Notes: generated by a model not told the origin, from the letters alone. Shown: positions 28,795-41,395, counted from the stretch's first letter. The stretch is DNA of 64,000 bases from Streptomyces sp. NBC_01260 (GCF_036226405.1 NZ_CP108464.1:124001-188000); one strand, 5' to 3'. A program made the numbers and translations.

Positions 28795-29735
28795 GGACGT
28801 GTTTGAGATGTCGATCAAGGTCGTGAAACGATCTTCAGATGTCTCGTGGCGACCTGACGGATGCACAGTGGGAGCGGCTGGAAGCGGTGTTGCCGCTGAT
28901 ACCGAAGATGGGCCGACCTCCGAGGGATCGGCGGCAGGTCTTCGACGGGATCTGGTGGCGGGCCCGGACCGGCTCGCCTTGGCGGGACCTGCCCGAGCGA
29001 TACGGCCCCTGGGAGACGGCGTATGCGGTGTTCCGGCGATGGCAGATCGACGAAACATGGGCCCGCGTCCTAAAGAAGTTGCAGGTCAAGGCAGACGCAG
29101 ACGGGATCATCGAGTGGGAAGTCTCGGTCGACTCCACCGTCTGCCGGGCCCACCAGCACGCCGCCGGGGCCCGCAAAAGGGGGCTGACGATCCAGGCCGG
29201 ACGCGTCCGAATGGCCTCGCGGCCGAGCCGGACGACCACGGCCTGGGACGCTCGCGCGGCGGACTGACTACCAAGATTCACCTCGCCGTCGATGCCTCTT
29301 TCCACGTCCTCGCAGCCGTCATCACTGCTGGCCAACGGGGCGACGCGCCCGCCTTCGTGCAGGTGATGGAGCGAATCCGTGTTCCCCGGGTCAGCGGTGG
29401 ACGCCCCCGCACCCGGCCGGAACATGTGCTTGCCGACCGGGCGTACTCCTCCCGTCAGATTCGCTCCTACCTGCGCAAACGCGGGATCGCGCACACCATC
29501 CCGGAGAAGCGGGACCAGGCCGGACACCGGCTCCGCCGCGGTTCTGCCGGCGGCCGTCCTCCCGGCTTCGACCGCGAAATGTACAAACGCAGGCACAAAG
29601 TCGAGTGCCGGATCGGCCTTCTGAAGCAGGCGAGAGGCGTCGCGACCAGATACGACAAGCTCGCTGTCCGCTACGAGTCGACCGTTCAGCTCACCCTCAT
29701 ACGGCAGACGCTGTGACCACATCTCAAACACGTCC
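28795..29735 (+). mobile_element. IS5-family (IS427-type) element, copy 1
   Basis: 941 bp, ends GGACGTGTTTGAGATGT / ACATCTCAAACACGTCC (17-bp perfect inverted repeats), flanked by TA. The second copy at 43942-44882 has the same length and appears identical. Confidence 0.93.
28839..29716 (+). CDS. IS5-family transposase (OrfA/OrfB, frameshift-joined), copy 1
   Basis: OrfA (28839-29267) carries the DUF4096 N-terminal domain (DLTDAQWERLEAVLPLIPKM, SPWRDLPERYGPWETAYAVF) and the first catalytic Asp in EVSVDSTVCRAHQH. OrfB in the next frame starts around GLGRSRGGLTTKIHLAVDAS and supplies the second Asp (HVLADRAYSS) and Glu (HKVECRIGLLKQ), ending at 29716. Members of this group join the frames by programmed frameshifting. 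All catalytic residues are present in both copies, so it is probably active. Confidence 0.88.
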
Positions 29736-29737
29736 TA

Positions 29738-30741
29738 GGTCCTGTTTCTCGGATCATGTACGGAGCCAGATCATGAGTGCTGCGAGTGTGACGGTGCCGA
29801 GGTAGATGTAGGCGCGTTTCTCGTAGCGGGTCGCGACGGCGCGGAAGCCTTTGAGGCGGTTGATGGTGCGTTCGACGGTGTTGCGCTTCTTGTAGAGCTC
29901 GCTGTCGAAACCGGTAGGCCGACCGCCGCGTGAACCTCGGTTCTTGCGGTGTCTCTGCTGGTCGAGACGTTCGGGGATGGTGTGCCGGATTCCGCGTCGT
30001 CGCAGGTAGCGGCGGTTCTTCCGGGACGTGTAGGCCTTGTCCGCCAAGACATGGTCGGGCCGGGTGCGTGGCCGGCCGACTCCGGCTCGCGGCACCAGAA
30101 CCTGTTCCAGCACCCGCTCGAGCTGGGGTCCGTCTCCGTAGTGTCCGGGTGTCAGGACGAAGGCGAGGGGCCGGCATCGTCCCTCGGCAACGAGGTGGAT
30201 CTTGGTGGTGAATCCTCCGCGGGAACGTCCCAGACATTCGCCGACCTGACCACCTCCTCCAGGCGGATGGTCAGTCTCCGCAGTACCGGATCGACCTGGT
30301 TCGTCCCCCACTTGGCCCCCCTTTGAGGGACGGCGGCCGGGGGCGCTTTCCTCGCACCGGCGGCGTGCTGGTGGGCTCGCACGGCTGTCGAGTCCACCGA
30401 CACGTCCCAGTCGATGCCGCCCTCGGCGTCCTCGGCTACCTGGATGCGAGACAGCAGCATCTGCCAGGTTCCATCGGCTGACCAGCGACGATGTCGTTTA
30501 TAGACCGTCTCCCATGGCCCGAATCGCTCCGGCAGATCCCGCCACTGCACGCCGGTCCGCACCCGGTAGAGAACCCCGTTGATCACCCGGCGGTGATCGC
30601 TCCACCGACCTCCACGCGTACCACCAGGAGGTAGGAACGACTCCAGCCGATCCCACTCCGCATTCGTCAGATCCCCACGGCCCATGAACCCAGCCTGGCC
30701 CCAACACCCCTCGCAGGTCAGGAGATCCGAGAAACAGGACC
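29738..30741 (-). mobile_element. second, distinct IS5-family element abutting copy 1
   Basis: 1004 bp with inverted repeats GGTCCTGTTTCTCGGATC / GATCCGAGAAACAGGACC, TA at 29736-29737 (shared with the neighbour) and 30742-30743. Confidence 0.92.
29754..30685 (-). CDS. IS5-family transposase (OrfA/OrfB)
   Basis: ATG 30685 opens MGRGDLTNAEWDRLESFLPP; the DUF4096 domain and DWDVSVDSTAVRAHQHAAGA (first Asp) follow. The second frame (about 30260 down to 29754) gives CLGRSRGGFTTKIHLVAEGR, DHVLADKAYTSRKNRRYLRR (second Asp) and KKRNTVERTINRLKGFRAVA (Glu). The two frames overlap and are normally joined by frameshifting. It differs clearly in sequence from the adjacent element. Confidence 0.88.
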
Positions 30742-31007
30742 TAGGACAGGCTGAAGCCCAGGCCTACACCCGCGGCAGGATCAGCGCCTACGTGGGCCAG
30801 ATCAACACCACATCCGACAGCGGACACCTCCAGCGCCTGGAATCGAATATCACCGTCGCCCAGCAACTCGTCCAAGGCCTCGACGACAGGCTCACCCACG
30901 GCCTCAGCCGGCACCCTTCCCCGCCACACCCCATACCGCGAACCAACAACACACCAGGCCAGCAGCCGCCCTGCGCACGAACAAACCCCCTCCCAGCGTC
31001 ACGGGCT

Positions 31008-31240
31008 CTGCTGGGGATTCGGGATGTCGAGGACGGCGAGTTGGAACTGCGACAGTACGTCGCGGGCCGGGTATGGGTGTCCAACGAGGGACCGCGGGCT
31101 CTGTTCGACCGCGCGGTGACGCGGCTGCGGCGCAACCGGTGCCTGCTGCCCGGGATCACCCGGCTGGCCTACCTGGGCACCGAGGTCCGTATCGCCGAGC
31201 AGGCCCTGACGGTTATGCGAGGGACAGCCGACAGCACGTT
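31008..31240 (+). pseudogene. Tn3-family transposase scrap (DUF4158 region)
   Basis: IRDVEDGELELRQYVAGRVW, then EGPRALFDRAVTRLRRNRCL and LPGITRLAYLGTEVR match the region just after DUF4158 in Tn3-type transposases of Streptomyces. It is fused in frame behind the interrupted ORF and ends against the SDR start. The DDE transposase domain is absent. Confidence 0.6.
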
Positions 31241-31267
31241 GTATGTCTTGTCTTCGAGGAGCCTCAC

Positions 31268-32008
31268 ATGACTGCAGAACTGGCCGGATCCACCGCTCTT
31301 GTGACCGGCGCCACCGCTGGCATCGGCCGGGTCATTGCCCTTCGCCTGGCCGCCTTGGGGGCCTCGGTCGTCGTCCATGGGCGGGACGAGGAGCGCGGTG
31401 CCGAGACCGTCGACGAAGTCACCGCCGCAGGCGGAAACGCCCGGTTCGTTGCCGCGGATCTGAGCAAGCCTGAGGAGGTGCTGCGTCTTGCGGTTGAAGC
31501 AGGCGAGGTGGACGTTCTGATCAACAACGCCGGCATCTATCGGTTCGCCAGTACCCCGGAGACGACAGCCGAGATGTTCGACACTCATATGGCCATCAAC
31601 TCGCGTGCGCCGATGCTCCTGGTCGGTGCGCTCGCACCGGCAATGGCCACACGGGGACGCGGCGTCATCGTGAGTCTGAGTACAGGGGCAGCCACCACGC
31701 CGGTCCGGGGCGCGGCAGCCTATGGGGCCTCCAAAGCCGCGCTCGAACTCCTCACCCGCGTGTGGGCTGACGAGTTCGGTGCCCAGGGTGTCCGCGTGAA
31801 CGCCGTGGCCCCCGGCCCTGTCCATACCCCCGGGACGAAGGAGATGGGAGATGAAGCCCTCCAGGTGATTGGGCGAACCACCGTGCTGAGGCGGGTCGCA
31901 GAGCCTGAAGAGATCGCGGAAGCAGTTCTGTTCCTTGCTTCCTCCCGCGCCAGCTACATCACCGGCACGGTCCTTGAGGTTCTCGGCGGACAACTCGCGA
32001 TCGGCTGA
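31268..32008 (+). CDS. short-chain dehydrogenase/reductase
   Basis: A 246-residue classical SDR: TGATAGIG (residues 13-20), an HGRDEERG turn that favours NADP(H), NNAGIYRF, catalytic Ser in VSLSTGAA, Y-x-x-x-K in AYGASKAAL, and the C-terminal LASSRASYITGTVLEVLGG. AGGAG precedes the ATG by 7 bases. The start overlaps the stop of the upstream fused remnant (ATGA), probably by chance. Substrate unknown. Confidence 0.88.
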   Translation: MTAELAGSTALVTGATAGIGRVIALRLAALGASVVVHGRDEERGAETVDEVTAAGGNARFVAADLSKPEEVLRLAVEAGEVDVLINNAGIYRFASTPETTAEMFDTHMAINSRAPMLLVGALAPAMATRGRGVIVSLSTGAATTPVRGAAAYGASKAALELLTRVWADEFGAQGVRVNAVAPGPVHTPGTKEMGDEALQVIGRTTVLRRVAEPEEIAEAVLFLASSRASYITGTVLEVLGGQLAIG

Positions 32009-32234
32009 CTCCAGGGGAGGCGCTGCTACTGATCGACGCCATGCACCACCATGTGGTGGAAACGGCGGGCCACGGTCAGCAGGAAGACCCTCAAGCGGAG
32101 GGCGCCCCGGGGCAGGACCGACATTCACCCCAGTGGGCGAGTGCTCCCGCCGACCCTAGCCCTTGATCGCCATCACCTGGACCGAAGCGGGACAACTCAC
32201 CCTGCACCTCAGGGCGTCTCGCTACGCGGGCCGA
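32009..32234. other. no supported gene
   Basis: Open frames are short and unrecognised. The right part may be the terminal region of the IS110 remnant. Confidence 0.3.
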
Positions 32235-32549
32235 ACCAAGATCAATCTCATCGTTACGGCCGGGCAGGTTCTTGACCTGGCGGGCGTTGACGAGGATCAC
32301 GTTCAGATCGTCGGCCAGCACGTAGGAGAAGGGTTTCCAGTAGTCCGGGGTCGCCTCGATCACCACCAGGGTGACCTCGGCGGCGAGCAGGTGGCCGAGC
32401 AGGGCCAGGACCGCGTTCGTCGTCGAACCCCAGGTCGTGGTCCCGTCGGTGAACGATCCCCGCCGCTTTGCACTCGGGGTCCGGACGCACACCTTGGCGT
32501 CCTTCTTGCCGATGTCCAGGCCGACGCACCGTTCGTGCAGTACGTCCAT
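32235..32549 (-). pseudogene. IS110-family transposase, N-terminal fragment
   Basis: ATG 32549 opens MDVLHERCVGLDIGKKDAKV, with the first DEDD aspartate in GLDIGK. VTLVVIEATPDYWKPFSYVL and ILVNARQVKNLPGR follow, then the chain diverges where the K-T-D-x-x-D motif should be. The transposase_20 domain is missing. Confidence 0.75.
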
Positions 32550-33041
32550 GCTCCCGCTCCCTCCCGGTCGGTATGCCGTTCCGGGAGGGCCAGGGTGAAT
32601 CAGGAATTCTGACGCACGTGCTCACAGCAATACTCCACGGTCCCCGTGAACGCCCCCAGCACCACGCTGACCTGCGAACTCACAGGCATCACAGAGACAT
32701 CGGTTTCGGCCGGAACGAACCCCACCAGCATCCCGAACCGGCAACATCCCACGTCAGAGCGGACAGAAGCACCCCCCAGCGCACGCCACGGCATTTACCA
32801 CACCCCCGGCGCGCACCGAAGGTACGCTGGATCGCTGACCTGTGCGGATGGACTGCACGTGGCCCTGATGCCGGTCTGGTGCGGGCCCCAGCGGGGTGTT
32901 CTTGCCGCGCCCGGTGCCGCCGTCACGGATAAACGCACCGTTGGCCAGACCGAGAACGGTCACGCTCTCGCTCTTCCGCCCCACCAGGGTCACCGTCCGA
33001 CTCCCACCTGGTGTCGCGTGTTGCCAGACCGGCCGTATCGC
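32550..33041. other. no supported gene
   Basis: About 490 bp with only unrecognised frames on both strands; likely scar tissue between the IS110 remnant and the MBL gene. Confidence 0.4.
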
Positions 33042-33077
33042 GCCACACCCCGCTCCCTGTGAGGTGCGGGGTGTGGC
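33042..33077. promoter_or_regulatory. 12-bp inverted repeat upstream of the MBL gene
   Basis: GCCACACCCCGC (33042-33053) and GCGGGGTGTGGC (33066-33077), perfect, 12-base spacer, ending 38 bases before the MBL ATG. It could be an operator, or a terminator for transcription from the left. Confidence 0.45.
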
Positions 33078-33115
33078 CGATAGCGCCTGCGTCATCCAGC
33101 GCGCAGGCTGGGGGC

Positions 33116-34015
33116 ATGGACACCATCGCGCTTGGAGACGTGGAAATCACCCGCGTGGTCGAACTGCCTGCCAGAGGCAGCGCCCGCGACTACATCTTCC
33201 CCGACGTGCCCATCGAGCACTGGGAGGCGCATGAGAACTGGCTCGTCCCCACTTTCCTGGACCAGGCCGCCGACGAGGTCCGCACCATGATGCAGACCTG
33301 GCTGATTCGCAGCGAGGGCCGGACGATCCTGATCGACACCGGAATCGGCAACGACCGGGAGCGCCCGGCCATGCCGGCCTTCCACCATCTGAACACCCAC
33401 TACCTCGATGAGCTGGCCGCGGCAGGCGTCCGCCCGCAGGACGTGGACACGGTGATCTGCACCCATGTCCACGGCGACCACGTCGGCTGGAACACCCGCC
33501 TGGCAGACGACGGGGAGTGGCGACCGACCTTCCCCAACGCCCAGTACGTCATCTCGCGCGCCGACTTCGACTACTGGAACCCGGCCAACGGACACCGGAC
33601 CCGCTCCGGCCCCCAGATGGCCAACGTCTTCGAGGACAGCGTCGCCCCCGTACACCAGGCCGGGCAGACAGTGCTGTGGGAGGGCGAGCACTACGACATC
33701 GACGCCCAGCTCCATATCGAGCCCGCCCCCGGCCACACGCCCGGCTCCTCCGTCGTATGGCTGCGGTCGGGCTCGGACCCGGCAGTGTTCGCCGGGGATC
33801 TGCTGCACAGCCCACTGCAGATCGCGGAACCGGACGACTGCCCCGGGTTCGACGAGGACGAACCCCGCGCACGGGACAGCCGGCGCCGCCTGCTGGGGGA
33901 GGCTGCAGACCGGGGCGCCCTGTTGTTCCCCGCGCATTTCCCCGGACCGGGCGCAGCCGAGGTGCGGCGCGTCGGCGACCGGTTCGCGGTGAAGAAATGG
34001 GCGGCATGGCGGTAA
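33116..34015 (+). CDS. MBL-fold metallo-hydrolase
   Basis: A 299-residue metallo-beta-lactamase-fold hydrolase. The zinc motif H-x-H-x-D-H is HVHGDH (residues 117-122); further ligands are in PAPGHTPGSS (about 207) and FAGDLLHSP (about 227), and the last His in LFPAHFPGP. This pattern fits the lactonase/quorum-quenching-like and general hydrolase branch, not true beta-lactamases. GGGGG lies just before ATG 33116. No signal peptide, so cytoplasmic. Substrate unknown. Confidence 0.88.
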   Translation: MDTIALGDVEITRVVELPARGSARDYIFPDVPIEHWEAHENWLVPTFLDQAADEVRTMMQTWLIRSEGRTILIDTGIGNDRERPAMPAFHHLNTHYLDELAAAGVRPQDVDTVICTHVHGDHVGWNTRLADDGEWRPTFPNAQYVISRADFDYWNPANGHRTRSGPQMANVFEDSVAPVHQAGQTVLWEGEHYDIDAQLHIEPAPGHTPGSSVVWLRSGSDPAVFAGDLLHSPLQIAEPDDCPGFDEDEPRARDSRRRLLGEAADRGALLFPAHFPGPGAAEVRRVGDRFAVKKWAAWR

Positions 34016-34142
34016 GAGTATTCCGCGGCGTCCCTTACGCGGGCCCGGCCGGGCACGGCGCGGTTCACAGCACCGACACATGCGGACGGCCGACTCGGAG
34101 CCGGCATCCGGTGGCCGGGGCCGACGCAGGGCGCCGGACTGA

Positions 34143-34565
34143 TCAGACCAGCGTCCCGACGGGGCCTCCTCGGGGCTCCCCAGTCGTTGTGCTGCGTATG
34201 ACGCCGAACGGGGCGGTCTCGGCCGCCATCACGCGGGTGAAGCCGTCCGCGGCGTACTTCGCCGCCTGATAGGAGCCGAGCCCCGGGGTACCGACGGCAC
34301 GGCCGCCGATGGAGGAGAACTGCACGATCGTGCCGCCGCCCTGGGCACGCAGGACCGGGAGTGCTTCGGTCGAGACGTTGTAGGCGCCCCAGAAGTTCGT
34401 GTCGAACTGGCGGCGGAAGTCGTCCTCCGGCGTGGTCTCCACGGCCGAGGCGTCGGCGTAGCCGGCGTTGTTGACCACGACGTCGACCCTGCCGCCCCGC
34501 TCGAGGGCCGCCCGCAGGCCCGCAGCGGCGGCGGACCGGTCGGTCACGTCGAGGACGACGGAGTG
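34143..34565 (-). pseudogene. short-chain dehydrogenase, truncated at both ends
   Basis: Only the middle of an SDR remains: LDVTDRSAA, VDVVVNNAGYADASAVETT, FSSIGGRAVG and SYQAAKYAADGFTRVMAAE (Y-x-x-x-K as YQAAK). The nucleotide-binding TGxxxGIG region is missing where the divergent TetR gene begins, and the C-terminus is replaced after AAETAPFGV. Confidence 0.7.
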
Positions 34566-35268
34566 ACCAGAGCTGGTTTCCTGCGGGCCCGCAGTCCCAA
34601 GGCCAAAGCCACCCGGGAGACCGAGATCCTCTCCGCGGCGGCACACCTCGCCACGGCGAAGGGCGTACGGGAGGTGACCATGACCGCGATCGCCGACGAG
34701 GTCGGCATGCACAAGTCCGCGATGCTGCGCTATTTCGAAACGCGCGAGGACATCTTCCTGCGCCTGACCACCACCGCCTGGCACGACTGGTCGGCCGAGG
34801 CACGCGACCGCCTCAAGGAGACCGCCCCCTGCCCCGACAACGCCTCCAAGGAGTGGGACGAAACTGCCCACTCGATCGCCCCCAGAGCTTTCCCAGTCAC
34901 TGGTGGCGCGACCGCTGTTCTGCGACCTGCTGGCACACACCCCGCTAAACCTGGAACGCAACGTCTCCACCGACACCGTCCGGACGTTCAAGAAGGGCGC
35001 GATCACCGAGGTCGAGCGGACCGCCGACACGCTGTCCGCGATCACGCCGCTGGAGGCCGACAGGCGCGAGCAGTCGTGACGACCACCACCTCGATGGCCG
35101 GCGTCCTGTGGCAGATGGCCGCCCCCGGCACCCAACTGCGCGCCTTCTACGAGAGCGAACCCGAACTGTCCCGCTCCGTCGTCGATGTCGAACGCCCGCC
35201 TGACCGACATCCTGACCGCGCTGCTCACCGGCTACGCCATCGGCTCGAGCCGGCCCACCGAGAACTGA
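34563..35268 (+). pseudogene. TetR-family regulator, multiply frameshifted
   Basis: The N-terminal helix-turn-helix is intact (REVTMTAIADEVGMHKSAML, RYFETREDIFLRL). The ligand domain is scattered over frames: LFCDLLAHTPLNLERNVSTD (about 34918), MAGVLWQMAAPGTQLRAFYE (about 35095) and DILTALLTGYAIGSSRPTEN to the stop at 35268. It is divergent from the SDR remnant, its presumed former target. Confidence 0.75.
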
Positions 35269-35319
35269 GGAACCCCCGTGCCACGCCATGGCCCTCGGAC
35301 CGGCGCCGTTGCCACGGAT

Positions 35320-37548
<2,229 letters not shown>

Positions 37549-37557
37549 CTCGTCTCC

Positions 37558-38541
37558 TCAGCTCGCCTGAGCCGCTTGCGCCAGCGTGCGGCACAGCGTG
37601 CGCCTGGCCAGCTCGATCTTGAAGTCGTTGTGCCCCTGCCCCACGGCGTCGCGCATCGCGGCCTCGGCGGCGGCGCGATAGGTGACCATCGTGGCGGGAC
37701 GGCCGGTCAACGCGGCCTCCGCCTCGATGGACCGCCAGGGCTTGTGCGCCACACCGCCGAAAGCCACTCGCGCCTCACTGATCGCTCCCTGATCGGTCGA
37801 GACGACAGCCGCCACGGAGACCAGCGCGAACTCGTACGACGCCCGGTCTCGCACCTTGCGGTAGATCTGCCGGCCCGACAGGGGCGGGGGAAGGAGCACG
37901 CTCGTGATCATCTCGCGAGGACCCAGCACGGTCTCGATGTGCGGCGTATCGCCCGGCAGCCGGTAGAAGTCTGCGATGGCGACGCGGCGTACCGACCCGT
38001 CGGCGTCGAGCAGCTCGATCTCCGCCTCCAGCGCGGTCAACGCGACGGCCATGTCCGAGGGGTGGGTGGCGATGCAGGAGTCGCTGACGCCGAGGAGGGC
38101 GTGAATCCGGTTGAACCCGCCGATCGCCGAGCATCCGGAACCGGGATCCCGTTTGTTGCAGCCCGCAGCCGTGTCGTAGAAGTAGGGGCAGCGAGTACGC
38201 TGCAACAGATTTCCACCGGTGGACGCCTTGTTGCGCAGCTGGCCCGAGGCACCGGCCACCAGCGCCTCCGACAGCACCGGGTAGCGGGTACGCACTCGGG
38301 CATCGGCGGCCACATCGGAATTTGCCGCCTGTGCCCCGATACGCAGTCCGCCGTCGGGGAGCTCATCGACGCCCCGCAACGGAAGCCGACTGATATCGAC
38401 CAGATGGCTGGGCTTCTCGATGTCGAGCTTCATCAGGTCGAGCAGGTTGGTGCCGCCACTGATGAACTTCGCGCCGGTTCTGGACACCGCAGCGACGGCG
38501 GCCTGTGCGTCGGTTGCTCGCTCGTACGTGAAGGATCTCAT
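37558..38541 (-). CDS. FAD-binding subunit of the xanthine dehydrogenase family (PaoB-like)
   Basis: A 327-residue CO-dehydrogenase-flavoprotein-type subunit: [20 protein letters not shown] (FAD pyrophosphate loop) and [20 protein letters not shown]. The insertion with Cys in [20 protein letters not shown] and [12 protein letters not shown] matches the extra [4Fe-4S] cluster of PaoB, which separates this from ordinary xanthine dehydrogenases. The ATG at 38541 overlaps the A-subunit stop (ATGA). Confidence 0.9.
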   Translation of the reverse strand: MRSFTYERATDAQAAVAAVSRTGAKFISGGTNLLDLMKLDIEKPSHLVDISRLPLRGVDELPDGGLRIGAQAANSDVAADARVRTRYPVLSEALVAGASGQLRNKASTGGNLLQRTRCPYFYDTAAGCNKRDPGSGCSAIGGFNRIHALLGVSDSCIATHPSDMAVALTALEAEIELLDADGSVRRVAIADFYRLPGDTPHIETVLGPREMITSVLLPPPLSGRQIYRKVRDRASYEFALVSVAAVVSTDQGAISEARVAFGGVAHKPWRSIEAEAALTGRPATMVTYRAAAEAAMRDAVGQGHNDFKIELARRTLCRTLAQAAQAS

Positions 38542-39107
38542 TCCGGGCGGCCCACCGCGATGCCACGGATGGCCGCGACGATGTTCGGGTAGGCGGCGCA
38601 CCGACAGATGTTGCCGCTCATCCGCTCGCGGATCTCCTCATCGGTCAACGCGATCCGCAGCGAGGCCACGTCAGCGGTGGCGTGGCTGGGCCAGCCCGCC
38701 TCCACCTCGGCGAGCATGCCGACAGCCGAACAGATCTGGCCGGGAGTGCAGTAGCCACATTGGAAGCCGTCGCGCTCGACGAAGGCACGTTGCATGGGGT
38801 GCAGACCATCGGGATCGCCCAGGCCTTCGATCGTCACGATCTCATCGTCCTCATGCATCACGGCGAGCGTCAAACAAGAGTTGACGCGTCGGCCGTTGAT
38901 CAGCACGGTGCAGGCGCCGCACTGCCCGTGATCACACCCCTTCTTGGTCCCGCTCAGGCGCAGGTGCTCGCGCAGCGCGTCGAGCAGCGAGGTCCGTGGA
39001 TCTACCTCAAGCCGTCGCACCTGATCGTTGACGTTCAACTCGATCGCCGAGAGTTGGGCCATCTCGCCCTGGCTCCGCCCAGCGGCGCCCGTATCCGAAT
39101 CACTCAC
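38538..39107 (-). CDS. [2Fe-2S] subunit of the xanthine dehydrogenase family (PaoA-like)
   Basis: A 189-residue iron-sulfur subunit. The plant-type ferredoxin motif is [19 protein letters not shown], and the C-terminal [2Fe-2S]_2 domain has [13 protein letters not shown] and [17 protein letters not shown] 39107 is preferred because AAGGAGGG lies just upstream; a longer in-frame extension to 39161 lacks family similarity. Unlike E. coli PaoA, no Tat signal is seen, so the complex is probably cytoplasmic. First gene of the operon. Confidence 0.9.
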   Translation of the reverse strand: MSDSDTGAAGRSQGEMAQLSAIELNVNDQVRRLEVDPRTSLLDALREHLRLSGTKKGCDHGQCGACTVLINGRRVNSCLTLAVMHEDDEIVTIEGLGDPDGLHPMQRAFVERDGFQCGYCTPGQICSAVGMLAEVEAGWPSHATADVASLRIALTDEEIRERMSGNICRCAAYPNIVAAIRGIAVGRPE

Positions 39108-39689
39108 CACAGCCCTCCTTCCTCGCTGGGTGCGGGTGTCACCCTGGGTATGCGTCGCCACCGTGGGGCGCGCTCCTCCTCAAGGTCTCGCAAAAACCGA
39201 TGGACCGCTCGTCGGAAGGTGCTCAACCGCGCCGCCTTACCCGGCCGGGCGTTTCTGCGCGGCAGCCCGGCGCGCATCCCGCGCAGCCACCCCGCGAACC
39301 GGCGCCGGGCGGCGAAGATGCTCTCGAATCAGCCGGGTGGCAATGTGCGGTGGAGACTGACCACGCTCGATGAGCTGGCTTTCGGATCCGCGATCTGCTT
39401 CTCAGTGAAGCGGAGAGTCGATAGTGGCGGCGGGACCCGCGCACCTGGGTCAGCCGGGCCGGACAGGGAGCGTGGTTCGTGGGGCAGCAGTGGAGGGCGA
39501 GGCAGCCCCGATTCCGTCCCCTTCCCCGAAGGGGGCGGAATCGCCGCCCCTCACAGTGAGCGGCTGACAGCGTGCAGGCCGGACGGCAGCGGAAGCCAAC
39601 GAGCTCGCACAGTCCCGCCCGAAGCCCCTGTCGGTCAGATGGTCGGACAGTCCCGGACGCGCGAAATCCCTGCCCGGTATCCCACTCGT
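39108..39689. other. region upstream of the pao-like operon, no supported gene
   Basis: It must contain the operon promoter (leftward). Frames at 39180-39690 are unrecognised on both strands. Confidence 0.4.
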
Positions 39690-39883
39690 CCGGCTTCGGG
39701 TTCGCCAGTGCCCACAGGATGGGCAGCCCGGTCTGGTTACCCACCAGGTACAGGCGCAGGCGTCAGAAGAACCGGGAGTGCGAGGCGCAGTACCCGTGTC
39801 CGGCCCAGCCGGCCGTGTCCGACCGCTTCACCGTCGGACGCGAGCGACCGCACTCCACCGGCGTGGAGTCGGTGATCGAGTGG
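39690..39883 (-). pseudogene. IS982-family transposase fragment
   Basis: On the minus strand DSTPVECGRSRPTVKRSDTA, GWAGHGYCASHSRFF and, in a shifted frame, VGNQTGLPILWALANPKPDE match the central part of IS982 transposases. Both ends are missing. Confidence 0.7.
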
Positions 39884-40320
39884 CGGCGTCGCGTTCCGTC
39901 TTGCGCAAGCAGTCCCGGCACAACGTCGCTGTCTTGTCTCTCACCGGGTGACCGCAGCCAGTGCACACGCGTGAGCAGGTGATGCACCGGGCGGTGTCCT
40001 CCTGGAGGACGCGCTGTTTGGTCGCAGCGGGGGCAAGCGGCCCTGGCCGCAGCCTCTTTCTGCCAGGCCGTGCAGCGACAGCAGTACTGCCGGTCGAGGA
40101 AGCCGACCGGGGCTCCGCAGCCGATGCAGTCGCTCTGTCCGACGCCCACGATGTCACCCGGGTCAAAGCGGCGGCACTGAACGGCCGCGGGCGGTGGCCG
40201 CTCGGGGCAGTTCAGCGACTGGCCGTGCGGGGCGGCAGGGTGCTCGACGGGGGTGGTGTCGACCTCGAACGCGTCGTTGTCGGTGGCCACAACCGGTGGC
40301 GCCTTGACGGTGGTAGCCAT
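39884..40320 (-). pseudogene. N-terminal zinc-ribbon region of a tyrosine-type integrase, frameshifted
   Basis: ATG 40320 opens MATTVKAPPVVATDN; then DCIGCGAPVGFLDRQYCCRC and ACPRCD. After a frame change near 40010 come QRVLQEDTARCITCSRVCTG and CGHPVRDKTATLCRDC. Repeated CxxC ribbons of this type form the N-terminus of integrases common in Streptomyces mobile DNA. Cut by the IS982 scrap. Confidence 0.65.
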
Positions 40321-40462
40321 GCTGCTACCCCTGCTCCTGCCAGCCCTGCGGCGAATCGAACTCGGCACATCCAAAGCAGACTGAGCCCGTGCCTTCGGCC
40401 AAAAGTGCTCCACAGTGCCCGGCCGCCCGCCGTGGCGACGGCCGGGTCGAGGAGTTCGCCGT

Positions 40463-41395
40463 TCATGGGCCGGTGAACAGGTCGGCGTGGGTCCGGACGA
40501 AGTCGGCCACTTCCGAAGAGGGCCGCCCGGTGACCCGCTCCACACCGTCCGCCTCGCGGTCATACCGGTTCTCCGCGTGGAGGCGGGCCATGGTGGAAAT
40601 GTGCTGGAAGACGTGATCCGGCAGCCCAAGCGGCCTGAGATCGTGGTCGATCCACTCCTGCAGAGGAACGTCGCGGTAGCCGACCGGCCGGCCCAGGACT
40701 GCGGAGACCTGCGCCGCCATTGCGGTGATGCCCTCCGAACGGGGGCCGGTCAGCTCGTAGATCCGCCCGATGTGCGGAGGCGGGTCGGCCAGGACCTCTT
40801 CCACGACCGCAGCGACGTCGCCGGCCGCCACCGGGGAGGTCTTTGCCTCGCCGAAGGGCAGACTGATGGTGCCCGTCTTCGCGATCGAGGAGAAGCCGAC
40901 GCGGAAGAGCGGGTTCTCCAGGAACACGGTTGGCCTGATCTGGACAACGGGCAGGCCCGACCAGTCGAGGACCTGCTCGACCAGCCACTGCTGCCGCTGC
41001 TGATCCGACTCGGAGGTATGGGTCAGGTCCATCTCGGCGACGGTCAGCTGTGACATGTTTACGAACACCTCCAGGCGCCCGTACGCGCGCGCGACGACCG
41101 CTGCCGTCAGGGCCGCGTCCAGGTACTGCGCCGACACGCCCATGCCGAAGTACATCCGCCCGCAACCGTCCAGGGCGCCGGCAACCTCGCCCGCACGCGT
41201 CAGGTCTGCGACCACGACCTCGGCGCCGGTCGCCCGCAGCGCCCGTGCGCGATCGTCCTCGCGACGTACCGCGGCCCGGACGGGCAGGCCGCGTCGCCGA
41301 AGGCCCTCGACGACGGAACGTCCGACGGCGCCGACACTGCCCGCGGCACCGGTCACCAGGACGGGCAGCGCACTGGCTCCCGGGGGGTGGTCCAT
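40463..41395 (-). CDS. NmrA-like NAD(P)-binding protein
   Basis: A 310-residue atypical SDR. N-terminal VLVTGAAGSVGAVGRSVVEG matches the glycine motif, and VRAAVRREDDRARAL the NADP-binding turn. FVNMSQLTVAEMDL and VVQIRPTVFLENPLF follow the NmrA/quinone-oxidoreductase-like pattern; no YxxxK is present. ATG 41395 is chosen; the open frame upstream belongs to the integrase remnant. A redox-sensing or reductase role is possible; substrate unknown. Confidence 0.85.
   Translation of the reverse strand: MDHPPGASALPVLVTGAAGSVGAVGRSVVEGLRRRGLPVRAAVRREDDRARALRATGAEVVVADLTRAGEVAGALDGCGRMYFGMGVSAQYLDAALTAAVVARAYGRLEVFVNMSQLTVAEMDLTHTSESDQQRQQWLVEQVLDWSGLPVVQIRPTVFLENPLFRVGFSSIAKTGTISLPFGEAKTSPVAAGDVAAVVEEVLADPPPHIGRIYELTGPRSEGITAMAAQVSAVLGRPVGYRDVPLQEWIDHDLRPLGLPDHVFQHISTMARLHAENRYDREADGVERVTGRPSSEVADFVRTHADLFTGP

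Larger units (their letters stand above)
28714..31007 (+). pseudogene. small ORF interrupted by two IS5-family elements
   Basis: If 28795-30743 is removed, leaving one TA, an open frame runs from ATG 28714 through IDHKQIRA | LGQAEAQAYTRGR and INTTSDSGHLQRLESNITVA to a Pro-rich tail. The product is helical and unrecognised. The exact restoration of the frame supports insertion into a former gene. Confidence 0.45.

Noticed and set aside
34143..35268. A functional SDR/TetR regulatory pair
   Set aside because: Both genes are visibly broken (SDR lacks both ends, TetR has several frame changes).
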